This document shows, in pieces, positions 25,433 to 33,658 of a DNA stretch of 64,000 nucleotides. Under the pieces are notes generated by a model, which was not told the DNA's origin, did no database searches, and saw only the letters and a program-made list of their open reading frames with translations. The position numbers and the translations under genes were made by a program. How positions within the stretch are numbered: the first letter of the stretch is position 1; each line of letters opens with the position of its first letter. Origin of the DNA: DQWO01 sp964478545 (GTDB taxonomy: Bacteria; Desulfobacterota; Anaeroferrophillalia; Anaeroferrophillales; Anaeroferrophillaceae); NCBI GenBank assembly GCA_964478545.1, contig CAYZIS010000003.1:62001-126000 (forward strand), given 5' to 3'.

Positions 25433-25966
25433 ATGAATATACGAACAGCTGAATGGAAAGATTTGGAAGCCATCGTTTCTATCTACAATCAGGCAGTAGG
25501 TGACGGGCAAAAAACAGCAGATATTATCCCGATCACTGTTGCCAGCCGTAAAAAATGGTTTGAAACTCATAATTCTCATACCTACCCGATTCTGATTGCT
25601 AAATATAACGATAAAATTGTCGGATACTTAGCTATCAGTGCATATCGTCCCGGACGCATGGCAGTTCGCCATACCGCAGAGGTAAGCTATTATGTCCATT
25701 TTGACTACCACCATCGGGGAATTGCATCAAATCTTCTGGAGCATGCTATTCATCTCTGCCCGTCTATCCACATAAAGACCTTATTTGCCATAATTATTGA
25801 CAGCAATAGATATAGCATCAGGCTTTTGGAGAATTATGGCTTTAAGAAATGGGGACATATGCCACAAGTAGCGGAATTTGATAATCTCGAAGTAGGGCAT
25901 CTTTACTACGGTTTGAGAATTGCAGGTATTATGGGTAAAACAAGGAAGACAATACAATCAAAATGA
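25433..25966 (+). CDS. GNAT acetyltransferase, phosphinothricin-acetyltransferase-like
   Basis: 177 residues with the Pat/MddA-like order: IRTAEWKDLEAIVSIYNQAV at the start, the strand EVSYYVHFDYHHRGIASNLL providing the acetyl-CoA pyrophosphate loop (R/H-x-x-G-I-A), and NRYSIRLLENYGFKKWGHMP near the end. The substrate is unknown. The next acetyltransferase remnant overlaps its end by 4 bases. Confidence 0.88.
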   Translation: MNIRTAEWKDLEAIVSIYNQAVGDGQKTADIIPITVASRKKWFETHNSHTYPILIAKYNDKIVGYLAISAYRPGRMAVRHTAEVSYYVHFDYHHRGIASNLLEHAIHLCPSIHIKTLFAIIIDSNRYSIRLLENYGFKKWGHMPQVAEFDNLEVGHLYYGLRIAGIMGKTRKTIQSK

Positions 25967-26383
25967 CAATTGCAGAAATCAAGATCGGATACCTGCCTGG
26001 CATCATTGGCAGGATAACAGAACTCCATGGAATCTATTACCATATGTTCTGGAAATTCGGTTCATTTTTTGAAGCAAAGGTGGCTTCTGAACTTTCAACT
26101 TTCGTTAACCGATACGATGAGAATCAGAACCGCCTGTGCTCGGTCTTACTCGACGGATGGATAGAAGCTGCAATTGCTATTGATGGCATTGATGTCCATG
26201 GGAAGGGAGCACATCTTCGTTGGTTCATTGTGGCCAATCGGTTTCAGGGAACCGGCCAAGGATCCAGGCTTATTGAAGAGGCCATTTTATGAAAAACATG
26301 GTTTCTCGTTGGTGGAGCAGCGGGTGGGGTCGGAGTGGGGTACGGAGGTAACCGAGCAGCTATTTGAGCTGCGATTAGGATAG
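25963..26383 (+). pseudogene. MarR-associated-type GNAT acetyltransferase, internally deleted and frameshifted
   Basis: The first frame reads a GNAT start (EIKIGYLPGIIGRITELHGI, HLRWFIVANRFQGTGQGSRL, then IEEAIL) and stops at 26292. The family's final helix continues in another frame as FYEKHGFSLVEQRVGSEWGT followed by EVTEQLFELRLG, ending at 26383. Between IEEAI and FYEKHGF about 25-30 residues expected of the acetyl-CoA domain are missing. A deletion with a frame change at about 26283-26290 accounts for this. The gene is almost certainly inactive. Confidence 0.8.
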
Positions 26384-26432
26384 TAGAACATTAAAATTTA
26401 TTCTCAGGCCAGGTATCCCTGTTCACTCTCGT

Positions 26433-26909
26433 TTATTGTTTTGGCCAGGTACTGTAAGGATTTTGGGATAGATAGGAATTATAATATCTTTTATCTCCTG
26501 ACACTTCCTGCCCGATCCAGCCAGGCAAGGTAAAGTTTTCCTGCTCATTTTTGAGCTCGATTTCAGCCAGGACCAGCCCTTCGTTGGTATCATGGAAGAC
26601 ATCGATCTCCCATACATGGCCACCAAGGGGCAGGCGATAACGGGTTTTATGAATCACTTGCCCCAGGCAAAACTCATCCAATATCTGCTCGGCATCGGCA
26701 ACCGGCAGGGGATATTCAAATTCCAGTCGGCTGATGCCAGGTCTGGCGCTTTTAATGGTCAACCAGGCCAGTTCTCCGGCGATTCGAACACGTATGGCAG
26801 CCTTTTGTGTGTTTGCCATATAGCCCTGCAGCAGTCTGGTACCCGCATCCGCCTGTGTCTTCCAAATCATGGAGTTTACCAGATATTTCCGCTCAATCTC
26901 GACAGCCAT
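26433..26909 (-). CDS. CYTH-domain protein (inorganic triphosphatase/adenylate cyclase class IV fold)
   Basis: 158 residues from the ATG at 26909, which follows AGGGAG. The start MAVEIERKYLV is the diagnostic ExExK motif of CYTH proteins. The tunnel-lining charged strands follow: AIRVRIAGELAWLTIKSA, RLEFEYPLPVADAEQIL, KTRYRLPLGGHVWEIDVFHD and GLVLAEIELKNE. Bacterial members most often hydrolyse triphosphate. The upstream leader to 26981 lacks a ribosome-binding site and is left out. Confidence 0.9.
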   Translation of the reverse strand: MAVEIERKYLVNSMIWKTQADAGTRLLQGYMANTQKAAIRVRIAGELAWLTIKSARPGISRLEFEYPLPVADAEQILDEFCLGQVIHKTRYRLPLGGHVWEIDVFHDTNEGLVLAEIELKNEQENFTLPGWIGQEVSGDKRYYNSYLSQNPYSTWPKQ

Positions 26910-27001
26910 TAATTTACTCCCTTTGTATCCAGATAAAATTACGAATTTGATATTTATAACAAAATTCGATTCAAGGCGCAACTTGCCAATTCATAATCAT
27001 A

Positions 27002-27246
27002 CTGGAATTCTGATATAAGATCTTATATTTTGTCAACTGAAGTTCCTTCAGGCACTTTTTTGCGCTCGATTGCCTATTTTTTCAACGGCTCATTACGCTG
27101 AAATTGCCAAACTCACTCTTTCAGGTCTCAGACAGGTCAATTTCTATGCTCCATTCGCCGGAAAAAACAACGTCATCTCACGATATCGCGCTGGAAGGAA
27201 CTTAACTTGGACATCCTGCAAAAGTTTCCTTATATCGGAATTCCAG
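27002..27246 (-). mobile_element. Miniature inverted-repeat element, complete copy B, with 9-bp target duplication
   Basis: A 245-bp unit, reverse complement of copy A with high identity along its whole length. The ends are CTGGAATTCTGATATAAGA and CTTATATCGGAATTCCAG. Direct repeat ATAATCATA stands at 26993-27001 and 27247-27255. Different duplicated targets at copies A and B show two separate transposition events. Inner palindrome AACTGAAGTTCCTTCAGG is followed by GCACTTTTTTGCGC. There is no convincing ORF. It lies between the CYTH gene and the CBS gene. Confidence 0.92.
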
Positions 27247-27372
27247 ATAATCATAGCTTCCACTTGACAGGGCAGGCAGGACAGAGGTAAGAATAAGATA
27301 AATGTGCTGCCACAGTCCTTTGCTCAAGCATCATACAAAAGCATTCAGATATAGCAAATAAGGAGCCCGCTC

Positions 27373-27822
27373 ATGAAAACGGCAAAAGAGATTATGACCA
27401 CACCGGTAATCACGGTTACCCCTGAGCTTGATATCAAAAGTTTAGCAACTTTGCTTACCAAAAATCAAATCAGTGGTGCTCCGGTAGTCGATCAGGAGGG
27501 AAAACTGCTGGGAATTGTAACAGAAACTGATCTTTTATTTACCGAAAAACCTTTAAATATCCCTAGTTTTTTTATCATTCTTGATACACTTGTTTATCTC
27601 GAAAACCCTTTCAAATTAGAGAAAGAATTGAAAGAACTTACCGCCCGTACTGTTGCTGATATTTATACTCATGATTGTTTGACGGCTACAGCTGATACGC
27701 CAGTTGGCAAGGTTGCCAACCTGATGGTTACAGAAAAAAAATATCTCTTGCCGGTTATTGACCAGCATAAAAAAGTACTCGGTATTATCAGTCGTACCGA
27801 TATGATGTCCCTGATCAGCTGA
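27373..27822 (+). CDS. CBS-domain pair protein
   Basis: 149 residues, essentially two CBS motifs (EIMTTPVITVTPELDIKSLA, GAPVVDQEGKLLGIVTETDL, then VADIYTHDCLTATADTPVGK and LPVIDQHKKVLGIISRTDMM) joined by a helical insert. Such Bateman modules bind adenosyl ligands and sense energy or nucleotides. AAGGAG lies just before the start. This is the intact counterpart of the broken CBS gene at 20700, though not closely similar. Confidence 0.9.
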   Translation: MKTAKEIMTTPVITVTPELDIKSLATLLTKNQISGAPVVDQEGKLLGIVTETDLLFTEKPLNIPSFFIILDTLVYLENPFKLEKELKELTARTVADIYTHDCLTATADTPVGKVANLMVTEKKYLLPVIDQHKKVLGIISRTDMMSLIS

Positions 27823-27921
27823 AATTTGTTTACCCTATAGAACTTCAGTAGGAATTACAGCTTACTATGAAACATATTTTCCCAGCATGACTGGAGAAGA
27901 GAGCTTTATTACTCAGTCTTA

Positions 27922-28389
27922 TTGATTATTTTGCAAAAATTGTCTAAAGTAGAACATATTATCAGCAGATCTCCGGATGAAACCATGAATTTCGGAGAAA
28001 CATTGAGTCGTGGCTTGCTGCCAGGCTCTCATATTTTTGCTCTGTATGGAACATTAGGAGCGGGGAAAACGCTGCTTACCAAAGGCATTGCCCGGGGCCT
28101 GCAGGTTTCTGACTGGTATTACGTCAACAGTCCGACCTTTACCCTGATAAATGAATATGAAGGTCGCTTGCCCTTGTACCATTTTGATCTTTACCGGCTA
28201 AATAACCAAGATGATTTGCTGGAAATCGGTTTTGAAGACTATTTGCAAAAACCCGGAGTTGTGGTAATTGAATGGCCAGAAAAAGCTGGAGAAATGATAC
28301 TGTTACTTGATTTTATCAGGATTGCTCTTGCTATTACCGGCGAAGAACAGCGCGAGATTATTAGCAGTATTAATAAATTATCAGATTAA
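27922..28389 (+). CDS. tsaE: tRNA t6A biosynthesis ATPase TsaE
   Basis: 155 residues or fewer. The Walker A GTLGAGKTLLTKGIARGL near residue 43, followed by NSPTFTLINEY, HFDLYRLNNQDDLLEIGFED and VVVIEWPEKAGEMI, are all TsaE hallmarks. It drives turnover of the TsaBD complex that makes threonylcarbamoyl-adenosine in tRNA. No ATG exists before MNFGET (27985), which would cut the first strand. A TTG start at 27922, 27931 or 27940 is therefore likely, with no strong ribosome-binding site. The stop is followed directly by a palindromic repeat. Confidence 0.9.
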   Translation: MIILQKLSKVEHIISRSPDETMNFGETLSRGLLPGSHIFALYGTLGAGKTLLTKGIARGLQVSDWYYVNSPTFTLINEYEGRLPLYHFDLYRLNNQDDLLEIGFEDYLQKPGVVVIEWPEKAGEMILLLDFIRIALAITGEEQREIISSINKLSD

Positions 28390-28410
28390 TAATACTAAAG
28401 TTAAGCTTTT

Positions 28411-28516
28411 AGCGTTTAGCTTAGAAAAATCAGGATATTACGTTAATGAGAAATAAGACCTAACGGGTGAAGGTTTTCAGTAGTAAACATCCTGTAATCA
28501 TTAAACTAATAGCTAA
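28411..28516 (-). repeat. Palindromic interspersed repeat, copy R1
   Basis: About 105 bases align at roughly 80% by eye with the reverse complement of 32386-32490. The best blocks are CGTTAATGAGAAATAA, AACGGGTGAA and TAATCATTAAACTAATAGC. Short inverted stretches (TTAGC/GCTAA) at both ends make it hairpin-like. It begins about 20 bases after the tsaE stop. No ORF. Confidence 0.8.
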
Positions 28517-28567
28517 AGGCTAATTGCTCGATTCAGGTAATACCAAACAAACTAAGAGTTTATTATT

Positions 28568-29812
28568 ATGGCACTGATAGTACAAAAATATGGTGGAACG
28601 TCGGTGGGAAGCATTGAGCGGATTAAAAATGTTGCCCGCCGGATAATTGCCACCAAACGCCAAGGAAACCAGGTTATTGCCGTTCTTTCGGCAATGGCTG
28701 GAGAAACCAATCGTCTGCTGAAACTGGCCGGGCAGCTGGAAGCTGATCCTGGGAAAATGAGTGAACGGGAAATGGATGTCCTGGTTTCAACCGGAGAACA
28801 GGTTTCCATTGCCTTGATGTCTATGGCCATTGAGGCCATGGGGGAAAAAGCCTGTTCGTTTTTAGGCCACCAGGTACAAATACTTACTGACAATGCCTAC
28901 ACTCAAGCCAGAATTGAACAGATTGATCCCGAACGGATTCATAAAGCTCTTTCAGAGGGGTGTATTGTTGTGATTGCCGGTTTTCAGGGAATTGATAAAG
29001 ATGGAAATATCACTACTCTGGGTCGTGGTGGTTCTGATACCAGCGCCGTAGCGGTAGCCACTTCAATGAAGGCTGATCTCTGCGAAATCTACACTGATGT
29101 TGACGGTATTTATACCACTGATCCGAATATTTGTCATCAGGCCCGCAAACTTGCCAAAATATCATATGATGAAATGCTGGAACTCGCCAGCCAAGGGGCC
29201 AAGGTATTACAAATCAGGTCGGTAGAATTTGCCAAAAAATATGAAATCCCCCTTCATGTGCGCTCTAGTTTTTCAGATGATGAGGGAACGGTAGTCTGCC
29301 AGGAGGATAAATCAATGGAAAAAGCCGTTGTTTCAGGAGTTACAGCCAATAAAAATGAGGCAAAGATTACTATACATGGGATTCCGGATCACCCGGGGAT
29401 TGCCGCCACCATCTTTTCATCCATTGCGGATCGGGGAATTGTGGTGGATATGATCATCCAGAATATCTCTGAGGAAGGGTTGACCAACCTGACATTTACG
29501 GTTCCTAAAACTGAATATCAGCACTCTCTGTCCATCATCAACGATATTTGTCGGCAAATAGGGGGCAATAGCGTTCTTGGTGATGAGAAAATAGCCAAGG
29601 TTTCGATTGTTGGAATCGGTATGCGTACCCATGCAAACGTTGCCTCCCGGATGTTTTCCGCCCTGGCCCGGGAAAATATTAATATCATGATGATCAGTAC
29701 CTCCGAGATAAAAGTTTCCTGCGTTATTGCGGAAAAATATACTGAATTGGCAGTCAGGATTCTCCATGATGAGTTTCAGTTGGATCAAGACCCCGGTAGT
29801 GAGGAATACTAG
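28568..29812 (+). CDS. lysC: Aspartate kinase
   Basis: 414 residues. It phosphorylates aspartate, the first step to lysine, threonine, methionine and isoleucine precursors. The N-terminal kinase motif is VQKYGGTSVGSIERI; substrate and ATP sites are STGEQVSIALMSMA, GRGGSDTSAVAVA and EIYTDVDGIYTTDP. Two C-terminal ACT domains (from about residue 265: ITIHGIPDHPGIAATIFSSI and VSIVGIGMRTHANVASRMFS) imply allosteric feedback. It is followed 3 bases later by cimA. Confidence 0.96.
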   Translation: MALIVQKYGGTSVGSIERIKNVARRIIATKRQGNQVIAVLSAMAGETNRLLKLAGQLEADPGKMSEREMDVLVSTGEQVSIALMSMAIEAMGEKACSFLGHQVQILTDNAYTQARIEQIDPERIHKALSEGCIVVIAGFQGIDKDGNITTLGRGGSDTSAVAVATSMKADLCEIYTDVDGIYTTDPNICHQARKLAKISYDEMLELASQGAKVLQIRSVEFAKKYEIPLHVRSSFSDDEGTVVCQEDKSMEKAVVSGVTANKNEAKITIHGIPDHPGIAATIFSSIADRGIVVDMIIQNISEEGLTNLTFTVPKTEYQHSLSIINDICRQIGGNSVLGDEKIAKVSIVGIGMRTHANVASRMFSALARENINIMMISTSEIKVSCVIAEKYTELAVRILHDEFQLDQDPGSEEY

Positions 29813-29815
29813 CAT

Positions 29816-31408
29816 ATGGCCATAATAAAAATATATGATACGACCCTGCGTGATGGTACTCAAGCGGAAGATATTTCCCTGATGGCCGTTGATAAAGTCC
29901 GTATAGCGCGAAAGCTGGATGAATTCGGCATTCACTATATTGAGGGAGGTTGGCCAGGATCCAACCCCAAAGATATGACTTTTTTTAAACAGATTAAAAA
30001 AGTCTCCCTGAAAACAGCAAAGATTACCGCTTTTGGCAGTACACGTAGAATTGAAAACCAAGCCGGGAATGATCCAAACCTGCAGGCAATTATTGCTTCT
30101 GGAGTAAAAGTAGCGACAATTTTTGGTAAATCATGGGATTTTCATGTTACCAATGCCCTGAATATCAGTCTTGTTGACAATCTGACGGTTATTGAAGATT
30201 CGCTTTCCTACTTGAAAGCACAGATGGCTGAAGTCATTTATGATGCAGAGCATTTTTTTGATGGATTTAAACACAATAGGGAATACGCCCTGGAAACATT
30301 GAGGGCGGCAATCCGTGGTGGGGCTGATTGCCTGGTCTTATGTGACACCAATGGTGGTACCTTGCCTTTTGAACTGACTGACATTATCAAGCAGACGAAA
30401 AAAGAGCTGAAATCTCTTAAACAGCACTTGGGAATTCATGTACATAATGATTCCGGGGTAGCGGTAGCCAATTCATTAATGGCCGTAACTTGTGGTGTCA
30501 CTCATATCCAGGGAACGATAAACGGCTTCGGTGAGCGCTGTGGAAATGCCGATCTGATTTCTATTATCCCCAGTTTACAGCTGAAGATGGGTCATAAAAT
30601 ACTGAAAAAGGAAAATCTACAAAAGCTTGCTTCTTTGTCGCGCTATGTGGACGAAATTGCCAATAAGCGTCATAACAATAAACAGCCTTTTGTCGGTATG
30701 AGTGCCTTCGCCCATAAAGGTGGCATTCATGTCAGTGCGGTACAGAAAGACCCCCTGACCTATGAACATATTTCACCTGATTGGGTTGGAAACCGGCGGC
30801 GGGTGCTGGTTTCGGATCTATCGGGCCGCAGCAATATTTTATATAAAGCCCAGGAATATAATCTGGATGTGGGTGACGATGAACAGACCCGCAAAATTCT
30901 TGAACGGATTAAAGACCTGGAAAACCGGGGGTTCCAGTTTGAAGGAGCTGAAGCATCTTTTGAATTGCTGGTAAAAAAGACCATGGGTACCTATAAACCT
31001 TTTTTCAATCTGCTGGGTTTTCGGGTAATCATTGAGAAATTTCGCCGAACCCGGGTTCCGCTTTCCGAAGCGACGGTCATGCTGCGGGTCAACAAACATG
31101 TTGAGCATACGGCCGCAATCGGTGACGGTCCAGTTGAAGCCCTGGATAAAGCCCTGCGCAATGCCCTGGAAAAATTCTATCCCGTTTTAAAAGAAATCAA
31201 GTTAACCGACTACAAGGTCAGAATACTTTCTTCTGACAAAGGTACGAAAGCCGTTACCAGGGTACTCATTGAAACCACTGATGCTGCTGGAAACAAGTGG
31301 GGGACGGTTGGCGTATCCACTAATATCATTGAAGCCAGCTGGCAGGCTTTAGTTGATAGTATCGAATATAAACTGATCCAGAGTATGGACAATGAACATG
31401 ATGTATGA
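29816..31408 (+). CDS. cimA: (R)-citramalate synthase
   Basis: 530 residues of the isopropylmalate/citramalate synthase family. The start IYDTTLRDGTQAEDISLMAV and the pyruvate-binding HYIEGGWPGSNPKD are CimA-type rather than LeuA-type. GIHVHNDSGVAVANSLMAV carries the metal ligands. The C-terminal LeuA_dimer regulatory domain (from about residue 410) suggests isoleucine feedback. It condenses pyruvate and acetyl-CoA for a threonine-independent route to isoleucine. The end overlaps the next gene by 17 bases. Confidence 0.94.
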   Translation: MAIIKIYDTTLRDGTQAEDISLMAVDKVRIARKLDEFGIHYIEGGWPGSNPKDMTFFKQIKKVSLKTAKITAFGSTRRIENQAGNDPNLQAIIASGVKVATIFGKSWDFHVTNALNISLVDNLTVIEDSLSYLKAQMAEVIYDAEHFFDGFKHNREYALETLRAAIRGGADCLVLCDTNGGTLPFELTDIIKQTKKELKSLKQHLGIHVHNDSGVAVANSLMAVTCGVTHIQGTINGFGERCGNADLISIIPSLQLKMGHKILKKENLQKLASLSRYVDEIANKRHNNKQPFVGMSAFAHKGGIHVSAVQKDPLTYEHISPDWVGNRRRVLVSDLSGRSNILYKAQEYNLDVGDDEQTRKILERIKDLENRGFQFEGAEASFELLVKKTMGTYKPFFNLLGFRVIIEKFRRTRVPLSEATVMLRVNKHVEHTAAIGDGPVEALDKALRNALEKFYPVLKEIKLTDYKVRILSSDKGTKAVTRVLIETTDAAGNKWGTVGVSTNIIEASWQALVDSIEYKLIQSMDNEHDV

Positions 31409-31892
31409 AGTCGCCATTCTGACGGTCAGTGACCGGGGTTCCGCCGGCCTAAGAGAGGATTTGAGCGGCCCGGCCATCCGTGATTTCCTCAACTCCGCAA
31501 AAGTCAATTTTAAGCTTAGATCCCAGAAAATTGTCCCCGATGAACAGAAAAAGATTATTCAAGTGCTTCGTTTATGGTCTGATGATCATATTCCCCTGAT
31601 TCTCACCACTGGCGGCACCGGATTTTCACCCCGCGATATAACCCCAGAAGCCACCCTTGCAGTTATTGAACGTCAAGCCCCCGGGTTTGCTGAAGCCATG
31701 CGGAGTGAAAGCCAAAAAATTACCCCCCATGCAATGATTTCTCGGGCGGTATCCGGCATTCGAAAACAAAGCCTGATTATTAACCTGCCTGGGAGCGTAA
31801 AAGGAGTTCAGGAATGCCTGGCGGTAATTTTGCCGGCTCTTCCCCATGCCCTGGATAAACTGATGGGAGACCAATCAGATTGTGGCCGCTGA
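31392..31892 (+). CDS. moaB: Molybdenum cofactor biosynthesis protein MoaB/Mog family
   Basis: 166 residues with the molybdopterin-binding motifs VAILTVSDRGSAGLREDLSG, LILTTGGTGFSPRDITPEAT and INLPGSVKGVQECLAVILPA. The family adenylylates molybdopterin (Mog/MogA) or is a MoaB relative; the split cannot be made confidently by eye. Its start lies inside the 3' end of cimA and its stop overlaps the rimI start. Mo-cofactor would be needed by the molybdenum hydroxylases remembered in the decayed 50-54 kb locus, though that link is only thematic. Confidence 0.9.
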   Translation: MNMMYEVAILTVSDRGSAGLREDLSGPAIRDFLNSAKVNFKLRSQKIVPDEQKKIIQVLRLWSDDHIPLILTTGGTGFSPRDITPEATLAVIERQAPGFAEAMRSESQKITPHAMISRAVSGIRKQSLIINLPGSVKGVQECLAVILPALPHALDKLMGDQSDCGR

Positions 31893-32367
31893 GGATGAAT
31901 CTTTTCAACTGGAGTTACGACCGGCAGCCGTTGTTGACCTGGAGGAAATAATTGCCCTCGACCGGCAGTCTTTTCCCATGGCCTGGAGCCGGAAGATGTT
32001 TCTTGATGAACTGTCCGGTGACGATAAACGCCTTTATGGTGTATTCCCGTCAAACCTGGATATGTCACCATTGCTGTTGGGTTTTATCTGTTTTCACCAT
32101 TGTCTTGATGAGGGTAGCCTGCTTAGGCTTGCGGTGCATCCTGATAAAAAGAGAAAAGGGATTGCCTCCTTTCTTATCCGGGAAATGATGGTTTTGCTCA
32201 AGGATAAGAAAGTTAAGGAAATATTTCTTGAAGTTGGAGCTGCAAATCATGCCGCTCAAAGGTTATACCGTTCTTTTGACTTTCAGCTTATTGGCAGACG
32301 TCCTGAATATTATTCCGGCAATCGTGAAGATGCCCTGATAATGAAAGCAATGTTATCCCTAAATTAA
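31882..32367 (+). CDS. rimI: Ribosomal-protein-S18-alanine N-acetyltransferase-like GNAT
   Basis: 161 residues from a GTG start that overlaps the moaB stop, with GGGAGA upstream. GNAT motifs: IIALDRQSFPMAWSRKMFLD at the start, LRLAVHPDKKRKGIASFLIR for acetyl-CoA, FLEVGAANHAAQRLYRSFDF and RRPEYYSGNREDALIMKAML, the RimI-type YY ending. It acetylates the N-terminus of S18 in E. coli. tsaE lies 4 kb upstream; rimI and tsaE are often neighbours. Confidence 0.88.
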   Translation: MAAEDESFQLELRPAAVVDLEEIIALDRQSFPMAWSRKMFLDELSGDDKRLYGVFPSNLDMSPLLLGFICFHHCLDEGSLLRLAVHPDKKRKGIASFLIREMMVLLKDKKVKEIFLEVGAANHAAQRLYRSFDFQLIGRRPEYYSGNREDALIMKAMLSLN

Positions 32368-32385
32368 GCTATTAATTTTTAGCAG

Positions 32386-32490
32386 TTAGCTATTAGTTTA
32401 ATGATTACATGATGTTGACATTGCACACTTTCACCCGTTGGGCGTTATTTCTCATTAACGAAATGCCTTGGTTTTTCAAAGCTAAATGCT
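32386..32490 (+). repeat. Palindromic interspersed repeat, copy R2
   Basis: Inverted counterpart of 28411-28516, with blocks GCTATTAGTTTAATGATTAC, TTTCACCCGTT and TTATTTCTCATTAACG. Flanking AGCTATTAATTTTTAGCAG and CTAATAGCTGACCGCTAAT extend the hairpin character. It begins about 20 bases after the rimI stop, mirroring R1 after tsaE. Confidence 0.8.
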
Positions 32491-32527
32491 AATAGCTGAC
32501 CGCTAATCGCTCAAGTTAGGTTATAAT

Positions 32528-33343
32528 ATGTTTCTTTTCCACAGCACGGTACTTTGCCTGACAGAGATCACTCCTGATACGTTCAGGATCCTACTTTCCA
32601 GTCCGGAAAACTTTACCCGGCAGTTTATCCCCGGACAATTTGTTATGGTAAGTGTTGCCGGGCCATCCCATCTTGATCCTTTATTGAAACGACCTTTCAG
32701 TATCAGTCGGCTCAGGCCTGATGGTTTTGAACTGCTGATAAAAGTTGTTGGCCGGGGAACCAAAATTCTTCAGCATATGGCCATCGGCACATTATTGTCA
32801 CTTCATGGGCCACTAGGGAATGGATATCCTGTTAAAATCATGGAGAAAGACAGGAAAATCATGCTGGTTGCCGGTGGGATTGGCATCGCCTCAATAATCA
32901 GTTTGCTGGACTACTGCCTTGACTCTGCATATCCACTGAAAAATATCAACCTGATACTGGGGGCCAGGACTGCCTGTGAATTGATCTCTATTGATGAATT
33001 CCTGGAACTGGCTGAAAAAGGATTAACTCTGTCTATAGCCACAGATGATGGAAGCAGGGGACACCGGGGCATGGTAACCGACCTGGTTTCCCGGCAATTA
33101 CAAAATACTAAGGATAACCCGATTATCTTTTCATGTGGACCATTGCCCATGCTGACTGCCCTCGGGAAGCTGGCCATGGAGGTATCCTGTTCCTGCTACC
33201 TCAGTTTGGAAAGCCGCATGGCTTGCGGTTTTGGCGTCTGCCTTGGATGTGTAACCAGGAAAAAAACGAAAGATGACAGGCATCCATGGGTTAAAGTTTG
33301 CCATGATGGACCTATTTTTGATGCTGCAACCTTGATGTTGTAG
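32528..33343 (+). CDS. pyrK: Dihydroorotate dehydrogenase electron-transfer subunit
   Basis: 271 residues. FAD-binding RPFSISRLRPDGFELLIKVV, NAD-binding MLVAGGIGIASIISLLDYCL, and a C-terminal iron-sulfur ligand set in ESRMACGFGVCLGCVTRKK plus a downstream KVCHDGPIFDA (Cys-x4-Cys-x2-Cys...Cys). It passes electrons from type 1B dihydroorotate dehydrogenase to NAD. pyrD follows after a 315-base gap, so the two may not be strictly in one transcript. Confidence 0.95.
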   Translation: MFLFHSTVLCLTEITPDTFRILLSSPENFTRQFIPGQFVMVSVAGPSHLDPLLKRPFSISRLRPDGFELLIKVVGRGTKILQHMAIGTLLSLHGPLGNGYPVKIMEKDRKIMLVAGGIGIASIISLLDYCLDSAYPLKNINLILGARTACELISIDEFLELAEKGLTLSIATDDGSRGHRGMVTDLVSRQLQNTKDNPIIFSCGPLPMLTALGKLAMEVSCSCYLSLESRMACGFGVCLGCVTRKKTKDDRHPWVKVCHDGPIFDAATLML

Positions 33344-33658
33344 TTTCCATCTGGAAACCAATGTTTCCGAATGGGCAATCAGCTCTCAGCTTTCTGCAGT
33401 CAGCTTAACCATTTATTTTTCTAATGTTTTACTGACAGTTGATTGCCGAGATGTAAGCTTTCAATAGCTAATTTTCAAACTGTTTCGATTGAGGTCAGTG
33501 CTTGATTACCGGCGGCAAGAAATCACCTTGAAATATCGGAATCCAGACCCGCCGGTTGTCAAGCTTTGACCCCGTTGAAGAGGGCAAAGCAAAGTTCGAT
33601 ACTTTTCATGGCAAATTAACTGCCAAAACAGCTGTCTGAATAGTTGCAAAAAAATACT
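33344..33658 (+). other. Non-coding gap between pyrK and pyrD
   Basis: Immediately after the pyrK stop, GTTTCC-ATCT-GGAAAC forms a short hairpin without a T-run. Further on, the stretch around 33375-33400 has AGCTCTCAGCTTTCTGC-type repeats of the simple palindromic kind. I see no ORF, RNA gene or clear promoter in the remainder. Confidence 0.4.
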
